In this document: in pieces, positions 16,464 through 25,095 of the stretch
Layout: each line of letters starts with the position of its first letter
How positions within the stretch are numbered: the first letter of the stretch is position 1
Assembly: GCA_003602415.1 (NCBI GenBank)
Contig: QQSK01000005.1
Span: forward strand, 104,480 to 168,479
Reading direction: 5' to 3'
Length of the DNA stretch: 64,000 nucleotides
Source of the DNA: Candidatus Poseidoniales archaeon
GTDB taxonomy: Archaea > Thermoplasmatota > Poseidoniia > Poseidoniales > Poseidoniaceae
Position numbers and translations under genes: made by a program
The notes under the pieces: generated by a model
The model's database searches: none
The model's input: the letters and a program-made list of their open reading frames with translations, nothing else
What the model was told of the DNA's origin: nothing

Positions 16464-17046
16464 AGACTATTGCTAATCTTTTGGTTTTGGTCGATTTCTT
16501 TTTGACAGGTTTTTGTTGTTCAATAGGTAATGGGTTAATTGGTAATGGAAGTGGTAGTGGAAGAGGTTGTGGTGGTTCGTCTTCCTCCACTTCTATCATT
16601 TCTTCAACAGGATGAATATTATCTAAATCTTCTAGTCCAGGCGCTTCAGGAATTGGCCCTAAAACCAAATCCCATATTGCATCGATTGCAGAGGAAGTGA
16701 TTGGTTTCTCCACCCAGCCGATAGCCCCTGCTGAATGTGTAGCGTCTTGGGCAAGTTTTGCTTGCCTTTTTGGGGCTGAAAACAAAATTCTGCTATCTTT
16801 ACCATGTTCTCTCATCTCGAGAGCGGCTAGATGGCCGTCTAGAGAAGGGATGTCTAGGGATAGAACTACCAATTCGGGGTCTAAACGAATGTATTCGTCC
16901 ACGGCTTTATCTCCATCATCACAAGTAACCACATTGAATTCTCTTTGTCGGAAGATTGTGGTTAATCTATGTAGGGACATTTGGTTGTTGTCAACTAGGA
17001 GTACGGTTGGTGCTTCTTCATCCGCAACATCTGTGACTCTAACCAT
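16402..17046 (-). CDS. membrane-tethered degenerate receiver (pseudo-REC) protein
   Basis: This roughly 214-residue protein has a receiver-like domain (residues 13-130), an acidic then Pro-Leu-rich linker, a Lys-rich stretch and one C-terminal transmembrane segment. The REC fold is supported by T-V-L-L-V-D-N-N, the P-S-L-D-G turn, the Thr/Ser switch S90 and the conserved Lys114 in V-E-K-P. The phosphoacceptor Asp is replaced: counting back from P-S-L-D-G places Ser63 there, with an Asp only at 65. The first acidic pair is D-N. The domain is therefore probably not phosphorylated in the usual way. Met 17046 is chosen; the frame opens at 17079. It follows the DUF1844 gene by 63 bases. Confidence 0.75.
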   Translation of the reverse strand: MVRVTDVADEEAPTVLLVDNNQMSLHRLTTIFRQREFNVVTCDDGDKAVDEYIRLDPELVVLSLDIPSLDGHLAALEMREHGKDSRILFSAPKRQAKLAQDATHSAGAIGWVEKPITSSAIDAIWDLVLGPIPEAPGLEDLDNIHPVEEMIEVEEDEPPQPLPLPLPLPINPLPIEQQKPVKKKSTKTKRLAIVFILFSGLAAAAWYAWDSGMI

Positions 17047-17109
17047 GGCTAACATGCATGTGAAGGCCATCATACTCATGAATCAACCGCTTGAAATGAT
17101 TGATTTCTT

Positions 17110-17481
17110 TCATTCTTCTTCATCGGCAATAATTTCGGAAGGCCCTTCTTGAGGATTGGTGAATGTCTCTCTGACCGCTTCAGATTCTGCAACTTGGTCT
17201 TCTAATGCTCTTTGCCTGGCTGGTGCTTTGACAAATTGTAGTTGTAATTCGGAAATAATGCCATTGAGCATTGTTTCTTCTTTGGAAGTTAGATTTCCAG
17301 CCATTTTTGTTTTTAGCATAGATAGCGTGTCTATTGCTGCTTTGGTTTCACCGAGATTGTAGTGTACTTTGCCTTCAGAATCTTGGAGTAGCCCCATGTG
17401 CATCATTGCACTTCTTTGTAACATGTGGACCAGTTGGAATAGGTGAGCGCTCGATTCATCATCAAAGAATTCGGTAGTCAT
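17110..17481 (-). CDS. DUF1844-family protein
   Basis: This 123-residue protein matches the DUF1844 pattern: a helical N-terminus (H-L-F-Q-L-V-H-M-L), the H-M-G-L turn, then A-I-D-T-L-S-M-L-K-x-K-M-x-G-N-L-T-x-x-E-E and a final helix E-L-Q-L-Q-F-V. The acidic C-terminal tail is probably disordered. The family is mainly known from bacteria such as Acidobacteria and deltaproteobacteria and has no assigned function. It is nine bases from the ftsY stop, which links it to the SRP-receptor/prefoldin operon and hints at a role in protein targeting or folding; that link is inferred from position. Confidence 0.8.
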   Translation of the reverse strand: MTTEFFDDESSAHLFQLVHMLQRSAMMHMGLLQDSEGKVHYNLGETKAAIDTLSMLKTKMAGNLTSKEETMLNGIISELQLQFVKAPARQRALEDQVAESEAVRETFTNPQEGPSEIIADEEE

Positions 17482-17490
17482 ATTTACGCC

Positions 17491-18879
17491 TCACTCGAAT
17501 AATTGTTGTAATAACCAATCTGGATCAAATTGCATAATGTCATCATATTCTTGGCCGACGCCGCACAACACGATTGGTCTACCTGTAGCATGTGCGATTG
17601 AGAGGCCTGCACCTCCTTTAGCGTCTGTATCTAGTTTTGTTAAAACCGCACCATCGAACTTTAGCATTTGTTGGAAATTTCTAGCCTGGTCTACAGCGTC
17701 GTTTCCGGCTAAAGCGTCGCCAACGAAGAGGGTTAGATGGGGATTAGCCACCCTCCTTACTTTTTCTAATTCGGCCATTAGATTGGATTTGTTTTGCATT
17801 CTACCCGCAGTATCCACTAGCACTACATCGATTCCTTTTGCTCTGGCTGAATCGACGGCGTCTCTAGCGATCGCTGCTGAATCTCCTCCGCGCTGAGATG
17901 ATACGCACCTGATATTTAGGCGCTCACAATGAGTTTCGAGTTGTTCAATTGCACCTGCGCGGAACGTATCGCCCGCTGCAGCGATAACTGAGATGTTTCT
18001 TTTCTGTAAATTATGTGCAATCTTTGCAACAGTTGTGGTTTTCCCAGTACCATTGACCCCGACGAACATGATGATTACTGGGGCGTCTCCTTTCTGTATG
18101 AAGCTCTCAATTGAAGCATAAAAGTCCCAATATCCTGCTTGTAAAATACTTCTTAGTGCCCTCTTTAGGCTGGCTTCTAACACCTTTGATAGATTTGCGC
18201 CTTTGCGGAGGCGTTGTCCGATTAAGTTGCGCTTTAATGCAGCCATAACCGCAGTAACGGCGTCAGATGAAATGTCTGATTCGAGCATTATCCATTCAAG
18301 TTCTTCCATTAAATTGGACAGTGCTTCGCTGTCTTTGATTACTCGACCTCCGCTTTCAACGACACCGCCTCCAAGATCGATTGTAATTCCTTCTTCGTCT
18401 TTAGAGCCCATTCCTCCGGTCGGCGCAGCTTTTACCTCAACTAGTTGCCTTCCAGTGGTGGTTCTCATCATGTGTAAATCGACTTTGGACCCGGCTAATC
18501 TCTTGACTTCTTTTCCGCCTCTTTTCTTTAGTTCCTTGGCAGCAGCCTTCTTTTTTGCTGCCTCCTTCTTTGCTGCTGATGCTAGAATTTTCTTTTCGCG
18601 GCGTGTCAATTTTGTAGGGAGTGTGTATTCTTCTTCATCATCCCAATCATCCCATTCATCATCTGAATTTTCTGGCAGTACCAACTCTTCGGTTTCGTCG
18701 ATTTCTTCCCAATCATCATCGATTGTTTCCATCTCTGGTTCTGTGGTTTCAAGGTGCTGATTTATTGCAGCAGTCGCTTCATCAGACCCTTCTTCCGCTG
18801 AAATATCATCTGAGTTTATTTCCGAGGCCGCGTCTCTGACCTTTTTGCGAAATTTATCAAATAGTCCCAAATTTTTCAC
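17491..18879 (-). CDS. ftsY: signal recognition particle receptor FtsY
   Basis: This 462-residue SRP GTPase docks ribosome-SRP complexes at the membrane. It has an acidic and Lys-rich A domain (residues 1-150) typical of FtsY, then the NG domain. The G motifs are G1 G-V-N-G-T-G-K-T-T-T, D-T-F-R-A-G-A, G3 D-T-A-G-R and G4 T-K-L-D-T-D-A-K-G-G. The start is a GTG immediately after the TAG of prefoldin alpha, so translation is probably coupled. The rpl20A-pfdA-ftsY order is conserved in many archaea. Confidence 0.96.
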   Translation of the reverse strand: MKNLGLFDKFRKKVRDAASEINSDDISAEEGSDEATAAINQHLETTEPEMETIDDDWEEIDETEELVLPENSDDEWDDWDDEEEYTLPTKLTRREKKILASAAKKEAAKKKAAAKELKKRGGKEVKRLAGSKVDLHMMRTTTGRQLVEVKAAPTGGMGSKDEEGITIDLGGGVVESGGRVIKDSEALSNLMEELEWIMLESDISSDAVTAVMAALKRNLIGQRLRKGANLSKVLEASLKRALRSILQAGYWDFYASIESFIQKGDAPVIIMFVGVNGTGKTTTVAKIAHNLQKRNISVIAAAGDTFRAGAIEQLETHCERLNIRCVSSQRGGDSAAIARDAVDSARAKGIDVVLVDTAGRMQNKSNLMAELEKVRRVANPHLTLFVGDALAGNDAVDQARNFQQMLKFDGAVLTKLDTDAKGGAGLSIAHATGRPIVLCGVGQEYDDIMQFDPDWLLQQLFE

Positions 18880-19383
18880 CTAGTCGTCTAAAGTTAATTC
18901 ACTGCCAATTCTTCTTCGCCTTCTTGTTGTCGGCTCTTGGGGGGTTTGGCTTTGTTCGGTTTGGGGTTCGGGTTGCTGCTGATTGCTCAATGATGATGCT
19001 GCGCGCTCAAATGTCGTTGCTAATTCTTCGATTCGTTGAGTTAGCATAGCCGCTTCCGCTTCAAATTGTGATTTTAGTTCGGTTAGATCGCCCAACCTCT
19101 TAGCAACCATTTCTTCAGCGTCTTTTGGGGTTTTTTCCCCAAATATTCCGCTACCAAAATCAACAATTGTAGTAGATGATTTTGGAATAGGCACCATCAC
19201 TCCTGCCCCTAATGGGATGTGTCCGCTGGAGCCTTTTGCTAAAGAGTCGAGAGCCCTTCTTGTGTCGTCGTGTTCTAATTGAACCGCTTCGATTCTTTCG
19301 ATTTGATTTTCGATTTCTACAAGGCGTTGCCTATTCATGTCAACAAGTCGTGCCATTCGCTGAAGTTCGTTTGAATCGACCAT
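18880..19383 (-). CDS. pfdA: prefoldin alpha subunit
   Basis: This 167-residue protein has two long coiled-coil helices around a beta-hairpin region (L-G-A-G-V-M-V-P-I, then I-V-D-F-G-S-G-I-F-G-E-K), the layout of the archaeal prefoldin alpha subunit, which captures unfolded proteins and passes them to the thermosome. The C-terminal Gln/Pro-rich tail with a basic patch is an extension. The frame opens at 19392, but the Met at 19383 follows GGTGAT and fits better. Its stop abuts the ftsY start. Confidence 0.93.
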   Translation of the reverse strand: MVDSNELQRMARLVDMNRQRLVEIENQIERIEAVQLEHDDTRRALDSLAKGSSGHIPLGAGVMVPIPKSSTTIVDFGSGIFGEKTPKDAEEMVAKRLGDLTELKSQFEAEAAMLTQRIEELATTFERAASSLSNQQQPEPQTEQSQTPQEPTTRRRRRIGSELTLDD

Positions 19384-19433
19384 GGCAATCACCCTATGGC
19401 AGGGGCCTCTCAGTCATGAACCCGACGATTGGG

Positions 19434-19703
19434 TTATTCTTCTTCGGCCGAAGCTATTAGGCCACCGGCTGCTTCAATCTGATCTCTGAATGCATTCAGA
19501 ACACGCGGTTCTAAAGAGGTTCGAGGGTCTATTTCGTTGATTGAGTTAATCGAAAGTTGGCGGCGCCCGACCTTGTGTCGTGAGCCCATGATAGAATAGC
19601 ATTGATGTTCTGCGTCTTCAGCAGACTCTGCGACTAAGTCGATTTTGAATTCCTGTCGTTGGCTGCCAAAAGGGGCTGTGCCGGATATACGGAAGGCTTG
19701 CAT
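19434..19703 (-). CDS. rpl20A: large-subunit ribosomal protein L20a/LX (eL20)
   Basis: This 89-residue protein matches archaeal LX: an N-terminal beta strand F-R-I-S-G-T, E-F-K-I-D-L-V-A-E-S-A-E-D-A and the conserved I-M-G-S-R-H-K-V-x-R-R with I-N-S-I-N-E-I. The C-terminus is slightly longer than in most members. It is the first gene of the minus-strand run rpl20A-pfdA-ftsY-DUF1844-pseudoREC. A TTTAAG element on the minus strand upstream may be its TATA box. Confidence 0.92.
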   Translation of the reverse strand: MQAFRISGTAPFGSQRQEFKIDLVAESAEDAEHQCYSIMGSRHKVGRRQLSINSINEIDPRTSLEPRVLNAFRDQIEAAGGLIASAEEE

Positions 19704-19792
19704 ATTTCGGCCGACCTGTAAATGTGTCTTAAACGCGCTGGCGCGAAGCGGTGTGAGTGAAAGTTAAATCGTGATGTTTTTTTGACAGGTTT

Positions 19793-21871
19793 ATGCGAGC
19801 GGCGTTTTTGATGATTTTTATCATCATATCTGCGCCGTTGTCCTTTACATATTTTGATGAAGATGTTTTGGTTTTGAAAAATAATGTTCGTTCCAATGAA
19901 AATGAAACTGTCGGGCTACATGGATTGAATGGTTCAGGTGTAATCATCACTGTTGCTGATACTGGTATAGATTTAGACCATTCTTGTTTTAGAAATTCTT
20001 CCAATGAAATAGGCGAGCCGGGGCTACAGCACAGGAAAATAATCTATCTCAATGACACATTAGATGATTGGGATAATCAAGGCCATCAGCAATTTAGGCA
20101 TGGAACTCATATTGCTGGCATATTGGCTTGTGATCAATTAGATGGTGATTCTTCAATGAGGTCGCTATCGAATGGTGCGCGATTGGTTGTTCAGGATATT
20201 GTCAATACGCAAGGGTGGGTCCCTCCTGAGGATGTTACTTCTTTGCTGGCGGAGTCTGCAAGGTTTGGAGCTGTAATCAATTCGTGGTCTTGGGGAGATA
20301 ATTCTGTCGAGTATACAAATAGAAGTAAGATGATTGATGAATATACTTCTGAAAACCCTTGGTCTCTGGTTTTCGTTGCTCCCGGGAATAACGGTGGGAT
20401 GATTCTTGAGCCTTCGAATGCATACAACGTTGTATCTGTGGCTGCTAGTGATTCAGAAGAAAATGGGAGTGTTTGGCAGAGTAGTTCACATGGCCCTGAT
20501 ATTAATGGAAGAAGAGGGAATCTGATCGCTTCTCCAGGAATAAATATTGTTTCAGCAAAAGCAGATGGTACAAAGTTTGGATTTAATAATGAGTCGTACG
20601 CCATGACTGGCACATCTATGTCCACGCCGATGGCTGCTTCTTTCGCTGCAATTTTACAAGAGTTTGTTGAAACGGAGTACTCATTCACGCCTTCGGCCCC
20701 GTTGCTAAGGGCGATGTTGGCCTCATCAGCAGAAGGTTTGACTGGAAATAATCCGGATGCCATTCAGGGTTATGGTCGCCCAGATATTTCGTCTTTTGAT
20801 GGTTCTATCTTTATTCACGACTCTTATGGTGTTGAAAATTGGTCATCGCTGATTACATCTAGAGGTGAAACGCTTGAGCAATTAAAATCCAACCCTTGGA
20901 ATGGTTCGGGTGCTGCTGGTCCATTCTTGTCAGAAAACGAGTCGTGGGGAAAAATGTTCAAACCTGTTGAAGGTGAAGATGTTGAGGTTGTTATGTCTTA
21001 CAACGCGCGCTCGAGTGATTACCAAATTGATGATTTGCGGTTGATTGTTAGAACGGATGATGGGAGATTTGCGATTGATGATCAATTAGGAAATTCTGGA
21101 TTTAGTCAGATGTATTATCAGTCGTGGGCTTCGCCTTTATCGCTGAATTCATCGAATGAAACCACCGTAATGGTTCGCATCCCTTATTCATCAATCAAAG
21201 ACGTTGAATGGTTGGAGGTTGAAGTTGTTGCGAATAAAATACACAATGGAACCAATCAGGGAATGTTGGGCCTTGAAGGAACAAAATTGGGTTTTGGTTT
21301 AGTGGCAACTGGTGTTGAAAATCTTACTCAAAACCTTGCTCCTACGATCACTATGCTCGATGGCCCCGCGGGTGGAGAAAACTATACTGAAAATATTTCA
21401 GTAACAGTGAGTATTGAAGATGTTGAAATGGATGGATATGTAGTCGCATTTAGAATGATAAATGGTAATTTTTCTGTGGATTTGGGAGATTGTGCTGTTG
21501 CGTATAATTACTCAAATGATATCGATTGTTTAATTGTGGTTTCTAAAGACCTGGTGCCTTTAGCAATAAATCGTCATGATTGGCGAATTGAAATTGTAGC
21601 TGCTGATGATAATAATTCTGTATGGACTTCTCCTAAATTCAGTACTTTAAGCACTGCAAATTTCACTGTTTGGTGGACTTCTCCTTTACTAGAAGAAGAG
21701 CCTCCTCGCCAAGAAATTACGACCGATGACACTGTTGAGCAAAACAGGGTCTTTTTGTGGGGAGTTATTGGTGTTGTTTTGGGAGCGATTGTGGCGGCCG
21801 GTGTAATGTTTAGAAGATTTGAAAATAGGGTTTTGGATGGCGTTCCTCCTCCTTTTGTAGAGGAAGAATAG
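19793..21871 (+). CDS. cell-surface subtilisin-like serine protease (S8)
   Basis: This 692-residue protease has an N-terminal signal peptide (residues 1-20) and an S8 catalytic domain with Asp56 in A-D-T-G-I-D, His103 in R-H-G-T-H-I-A-G, the Asn region P-G-N-N-G and Ser275 in G-T-S-M-S-T-P-M-A-A-S. After about residue 320 come beta-sandwich domains with many N-x-S/T sequons. One transmembrane helix near 655-675 is followed by a short basic tail. The enzyme should be anchored at the surface with its active site outside. No obvious inhibitory propeptide is seen. It is divergent from the rpl20A operon. Confidence 0.92.
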   Translation: MRAAFLMIFIIISAPLSFTYFDEDVLVLKNNVRSNENETVGLHGLNGSGVIITVADTGIDLDHSCFRNSSNEIGEPGLQHRKIIYLNDTLDDWDNQGHQQFRHGTHIAGILACDQLDGDSSMRSLSNGARLVVQDIVNTQGWVPPEDVTSLLAESARFGAVINSWSWGDNSVEYTNRSKMIDEYTSENPWSLVFVAPGNNGGMILEPSNAYNVVSVAASDSEENGSVWQSSSHGPDINGRRGNLIASPGINIVSAKADGTKFGFNNESYAMTGTSMSTPMAASFAAILQEFVETEYSFTPSAPLLRAMLASSAEGLTGNNPDAIQGYGRPDISSFDGSIFIHDSYGVENWSSLITSRGETLEQLKSNPWNGSGAAGPFLSENESWGKMFKPVEGEDVEVVMSYNARSSDYQIDDLRLIVRTDDGRFAIDDQLGNSGFSQMYYQSWASPLSLNSSNETTVMVRIPYSSIKDVEWLEVEVVANKIHNGTNQGMLGLEGTKLGFGLVATGVENLTQNLAPTITMLDGPAGGENYTENISVTVSIEDVEMDGYVVAFRMINGNFSVDLGDCAVAYNYSNDIDCLIVVSKDLVPLAINRHDWRIEIVAADDNNSVWTSPKFSTLSTANFTVWWTSPLLEEEPPRQEITTDDTVEQNRVFLWGVIGVVLGAIVAAGVMFRRFENRVLDGVPPPFVEEE

Positions 21872-21946
21872 GGTTTTTTCGCGCGAGTGAACATTAAGTC
21901 AAGTTACTTTATCGGCGACCTGTCCGAAGGACAAGGGTGAGATAAA

Positions 21947-22951
21947 ATGGGAGAAAGACTCTATGTTGGAATTGATTTGGGAACATACCAATCAACAATT
22001 GCAAGTAGCGCAGGTTCGATTGAAACTATTGAGACGGTTGTAGGTCGTCCAAAAGACCCTGTTGCTAGAAACTTCTTAGGTCGCGATGTACTATTTGGTA
22101 ACGATGCTTTGAAGAATAAATTGGCTTGTAATTTATATCGCCCAATGGCTGCTGGTGTTGCTCAAGATGATGAAGCAAATCTAGCCGCTGCAAAGGCCTT
22201 CGTCACCCACTTGATCGAAACTGCTGGTCCTGAAGATTACGACGAGGTTTTCGGAGTAATTTGCTCTCCATCTCACGTTTCTTTCACAGATAAGAGCAAC
22301 TTGGTCGCCACCCTAAGAGGTCAGGTAAATGCAATCATGGTTGTAACTGAGCCTTTCGCAACCGCTTACGGTATTGGTGAAATTTCTGGTTCTATTTGTG
22401 TTGATATTGGAGCAGGAACAACAGACATTGCTAGACTGTACGGAATCTTCCCTTCAGAAGAAGACCAATTGACTATCCAAGAAGCTGGAGATTGGATCGA
22501 TATGCAACTTATGCAATTGGTTCAGAAGAAGTATACTGGTGCTCAAGTAACTAAAGACATGGTTAGAAAGTGGAAAGAAGAATTCTCTTATGTTAACGGA
22601 GACGACAGAGAACAAATGGTCGAACTATCTGTTGATGGAAAGAAGCAGGTTGTCGATATCGGTGACTTGGTAAAGTCTGCATGTTCTATGGTAATTGGAA
22701 AAGTCGGTGCTGCTATCAAGTCCATTGTAGCGACCGCTGACCCTGAATACCAGCCTATTTTGAGAAACAACATCATTCTATCCGGAGGAGGTTCTCTAAT
22801 CGATGGAATTGCAGATGCTATTGCAAACGACATTGCGGACATCGGAGATGTTACAGTAACTTGTGTTGAAGACCCTATCGAAAAGGTCGCTACAGGTGCT
22901 ATGGCGCTTGCCCAGGATATGCCTGACGAGCAATATACCGCTATCAACTAA
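21947..22951 (+). CDS. actin-like ATPase (MreB/MamK-like)
   Basis: This 334-residue protein has the actin/Hsp70 nucleotide-binding signatures: phosphate-1 G-I-D-L-G-T-Y-Q-S near residue 8, phosphate-2 V-D-I-G-A-G-T-T-D-I-A around 151, and the adenosine motif L-S-G-G-G-S-L-I near 287. Length and the second motif are closest to MreB/MamK-type filament proteins, not Hsp70. Codons are C-rich with almost only AAG lysine, which points to high expression compared with neighbours. GGGTGAGAT precedes the ATG. A GTCC-GAA-GGAC hairpin lies in the short leader. The next gene, 50 bases on, encodes a long coiled coil that could be its partner. Confidence 0.88.
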   Translation: MGERLYVGIDLGTYQSTIASSAGSIETIETVVGRPKDPVARNFLGRDVLFGNDALKNKLACNLYRPMAAGVAQDDEANLAAAKAFVTHLIETAGPEDYDEVFGVICSPSHVSFTDKSNLVATLRGQVNAIMVVTEPFATAYGIGEISGSICVDIGAGTTDIARLYGIFPSEEDQLTIQEAGDWIDMQLMQLVQKKYTGAQVTKDMVRKWKEEFSYVNGDDREQMVELSVDGKKQVVDIGDLVKSACSMVIGKVGAAIKSIVATADPEYQPILRNNIILSGGGSLIDGIADAIANDIADIGDVTVTCVEDPIEKVATGAMALAQDMPDEQYTAIN

Positions 22952-23001
22952 GGGTCTCACAAAGGGCTTGAAAGAGACCTCAACCAATGAAAGGTTGAAG
23001 A

Positions 23002-24294
23002 ATGGTTGATGTGCGATTGCCTTCAATGACGCTCGGCTCATCCCCCTCTGGTGGCATTCGTCGCATGACTGAAACGACTGGTGACGAGCGCGCAGCCCTC
23101 GAAGGAATGTTGCGCGCATATCCGGTTGACCAATTGGTAGAAGAGGTCCTTGTTGCATGGCAAGAACTCGCTGATCGTAATGAGGATTTAGTCACTTCAA
23201 AACAACGTTTGCGTGTGTTAGAATTAGATTTGGCTGAGCGAAAAGATGCTGTTGCTCCAGAAGTTGCCCAATTGCGCTCTGCTGAAAATGAATTAGAAGA
23301 GGCAAGTGCGAGAGTTGTTCACCTTGAGAGATTGTTGGAAGACTCGAAAAAGGAATTGGTCGAAAGTAGGTCTGGTTTGTCCGTTGAAGAAAGGGCTGCG
23401 TTGGAAAACGAAGCATCCCAACTAAGAGAATTAACCTCCCAACAGGACGATGTTATCGCAGAGATGGAAGGTCGTATGGCGCAAATGGTAGATGCCTTGG
23501 AGCGTGCTGCCGATGCTGGACTAACCAGCGTAACTGCGGATGAGGTTCGTGCTTTGAAATCACAATCGGATGCTCTTGCTGGAGATTTACAAGCTGAAAA
23601 GGCTGCTAATGATGCTTTAGAAGAAGAAAGGCAGCGATTAAGAGATATCGCAGACAGGCTTAGAGGGTTGTTGGATGCCAGGGATAAGAGGCTTGGAGAA
23701 TTGGAAGAACAGTTGGAGCGGGTGATGCAAGGTCCACGGTCTGTTTCTGCCGAGCACGATTATTTGGTTGAGCAAATTGAAGAATTAAAGCGAAGATTGT
23801 TGGAAAGAAATCGTGAATATGAATCATTGAGGCGGCGAGAGAGAAGGTTGCACAATGATGTATTCGAAAGAGATGAGAGAGTTCAACAGATGTCTCTGAC
23901 TATCGCTGATTTAGAAGCTGCTCTTACGGATAGAACTTCGGAAGTCAGAGAATTAGAATCTCAAAGAGACTCTGCTGTAAACCAGTTGGATGGTGTTAAG
24001 CGCTCAGAAAGAACAAGAGAGGTTGTTGGAAGAGTGTTTGCTGATTCGTTGTCTCTAGTTAGAAGTCATGATGAAAGAGAATTGAGAAAGGAGGTTTATG
24101 CAAACTCTCCAGATGTTGAGAGAAAAATCTCTGCTCCTGATGCTAAGGATATGCAAACCCTTGCTGAAGGTGGAACTGTTGATCTAGATACTGCACTTGA
24201 AGTAATTGAAAAGGGGATGGATGTGGATAGAACTCCACGGCCAGAAAGCCCTGGTGGAACTGGAGATCCTGTGCTCTACGAAGACGAAGATTGA
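23002..24294 (+). CDS. long coiled-coil protein downstream of actin-like gene
   Basis: This 430-residue protein is almost entirely heptad-patterned coiled coil from about residue 60 to 350, rich in Glu, Arg, Leu and Ala. It has short non-coiled ends, including a C-terminal region of about 80 residues with an acidic tail. There is no signal peptide or transmembrane segment. It starts 50 bases after the actin-like gene on the same strand, after AGGTTGAAG, so the two are probably one operon. Long cytosolic coiled coils next to bacterial actins often link or position filaments; here that is inferred. Met 23065 is an alternative start. The 3' end overlaps GGGP synthase by 19 bases. Confidence 0.85.
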   Translation: MVDVRLPSMTLGSSPSGGIRRMTETTGDERAALEGMLRAYPVDQLVEEVLVAWQELADRNEDLVTSKQRLRVLELDLAERKDAVAPEVAQLRSAENELEEASARVVHLERLLEDSKKELVESRSGLSVEERAALENEASQLRELTSQQDDVIAEMEGRMAQMVDALERAADAGLTSVTADEVRALKSQSDALAGDLQAEKAANDALEEERQRLRDIADRLRGLLDARDKRLGELEEQLERVMQGPRSVSAEHDYLVEQIEELKRRLLERNREYESLRRRERRLHNDVFERDERVQQMSLTIADLEAALTDRTSEVRELESQRDSAVNQLDGVKRSERTREVVGRVFADSLSLVRSHDERELRKEVYANSPDVERKISAPDAKDMQTLAEGGTVDLDTALEVIEKGMDVDRTPRPESPGGTGDPVLYEDED

Positions 24295-25094
24295 GCGCCT
24301 TGCACAACTTCAGAAATTCTGGAGCGTAATTGCTCCATATCGGTAGCGTCTTCAGTTAATGTTCCTGTCACAATCCAATTAGCTCCAGAGTTTGCTGCTA
24401 ATGCTGCCTGTTCCTTAGAACGTATTCCTCCGCCTACAATCAAACATAACTCGTCAACCTTTCTAGCAGCGCCTATACACTCTGCACTAACTTGAGTGGA
24501 TGCTCCGCTTCCCGCTTCTAAGTATAGGATTTTGAAACCAAACATTTTGGCTGTAAGAGCGTAAGAATTTACCAATTCAATTTCGTTTGAATTTATCAAT
24601 TCGGCTTCGCCTACTTCACCTACTTTGCCTCCTGGAGAAAACACCAGATATCCTGTTGGTAGTGCTTCGACTCCAAATTTTTCTAAATATGGGGCTCCTC
24701 TGAGTTGTTCTCCTACCAAAAAACGACGTATTTGTGAGTTCATTAGCATCATGAAAGTTATTCCGTCTGCAGCAGGAGATAGTGCGTGCGCCCCTCCTGG
24801 AAATAGGACTACAGGTACTCTCCATTTTTCTTCTTGTGATGTTGGATCTTGGCTAGCTGCAAAAATTTGCAATTCTAATGCTTCTTGAATGGTTTTACAG
24901 GTTTCATGAACTACTTCGTCTGGAGTATCGGTAGAGCCTCCAACAAAAATCATTCTTGAGCCTGCTTCTATCGCAGCAATTGCCCTTCGAGTTGCAACTT
25001 CAGAACTCTGTTTTCCAGGGTCGATAAGAGTAATATGCCTACATCCTTGACTTCGGTCGAGAACATAATTCATCAGTCCGATGTCTGGTAGCAT
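24276..25094 (-). CDS. geranylgeranylglyceryl phosphate synthase
   Basis: This 272-residue TIM-barrel prenyltransferase joins geranylgeranyl diphosphate to sn-glycerol-1-phosphate, the first committed step of archaeal ether-lipid synthesis. Marks are H-I-T-L-I-D-P-G-K near residue 20, P-T-G-Y-L, Y-L-E-A-G-S-G-A and the phosphate-binding V-G-G-G-I-R-S, ending with G-A-N-W-I-V-T-G-T. Size and motifs fit group II enzymes. It is the last gene of an operon with ferredoxin and a small flavoprotein; only one base separates it from the flavoprotein stop. Confidence 0.95.
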   Translation of the reverse strand: MLPDIGLMNYVLDRSQGCRHITLIDPGKQSSEVATRRAIAAIEAGSRMIFVGGSTDTPDEVVHETCKTIQEALELQIFAASQDPTSQEEKWRVPVVLFPGGAHALSPAADGITFMMLMNSQIRRFLVGEQLRGAPYLEKFGVEALPTGYLVFSPGGKVGEVGEAELINSNEIELVNSYALTAKMFGFKILYLEAGSGASTQVSAECIGAARKVDELCLIVGGGIRSKEQAALAANSGANWIVTGTLTEDATDMEQLRSRISEVVQGAQSSSS

Positions 25095-25095
25095 A

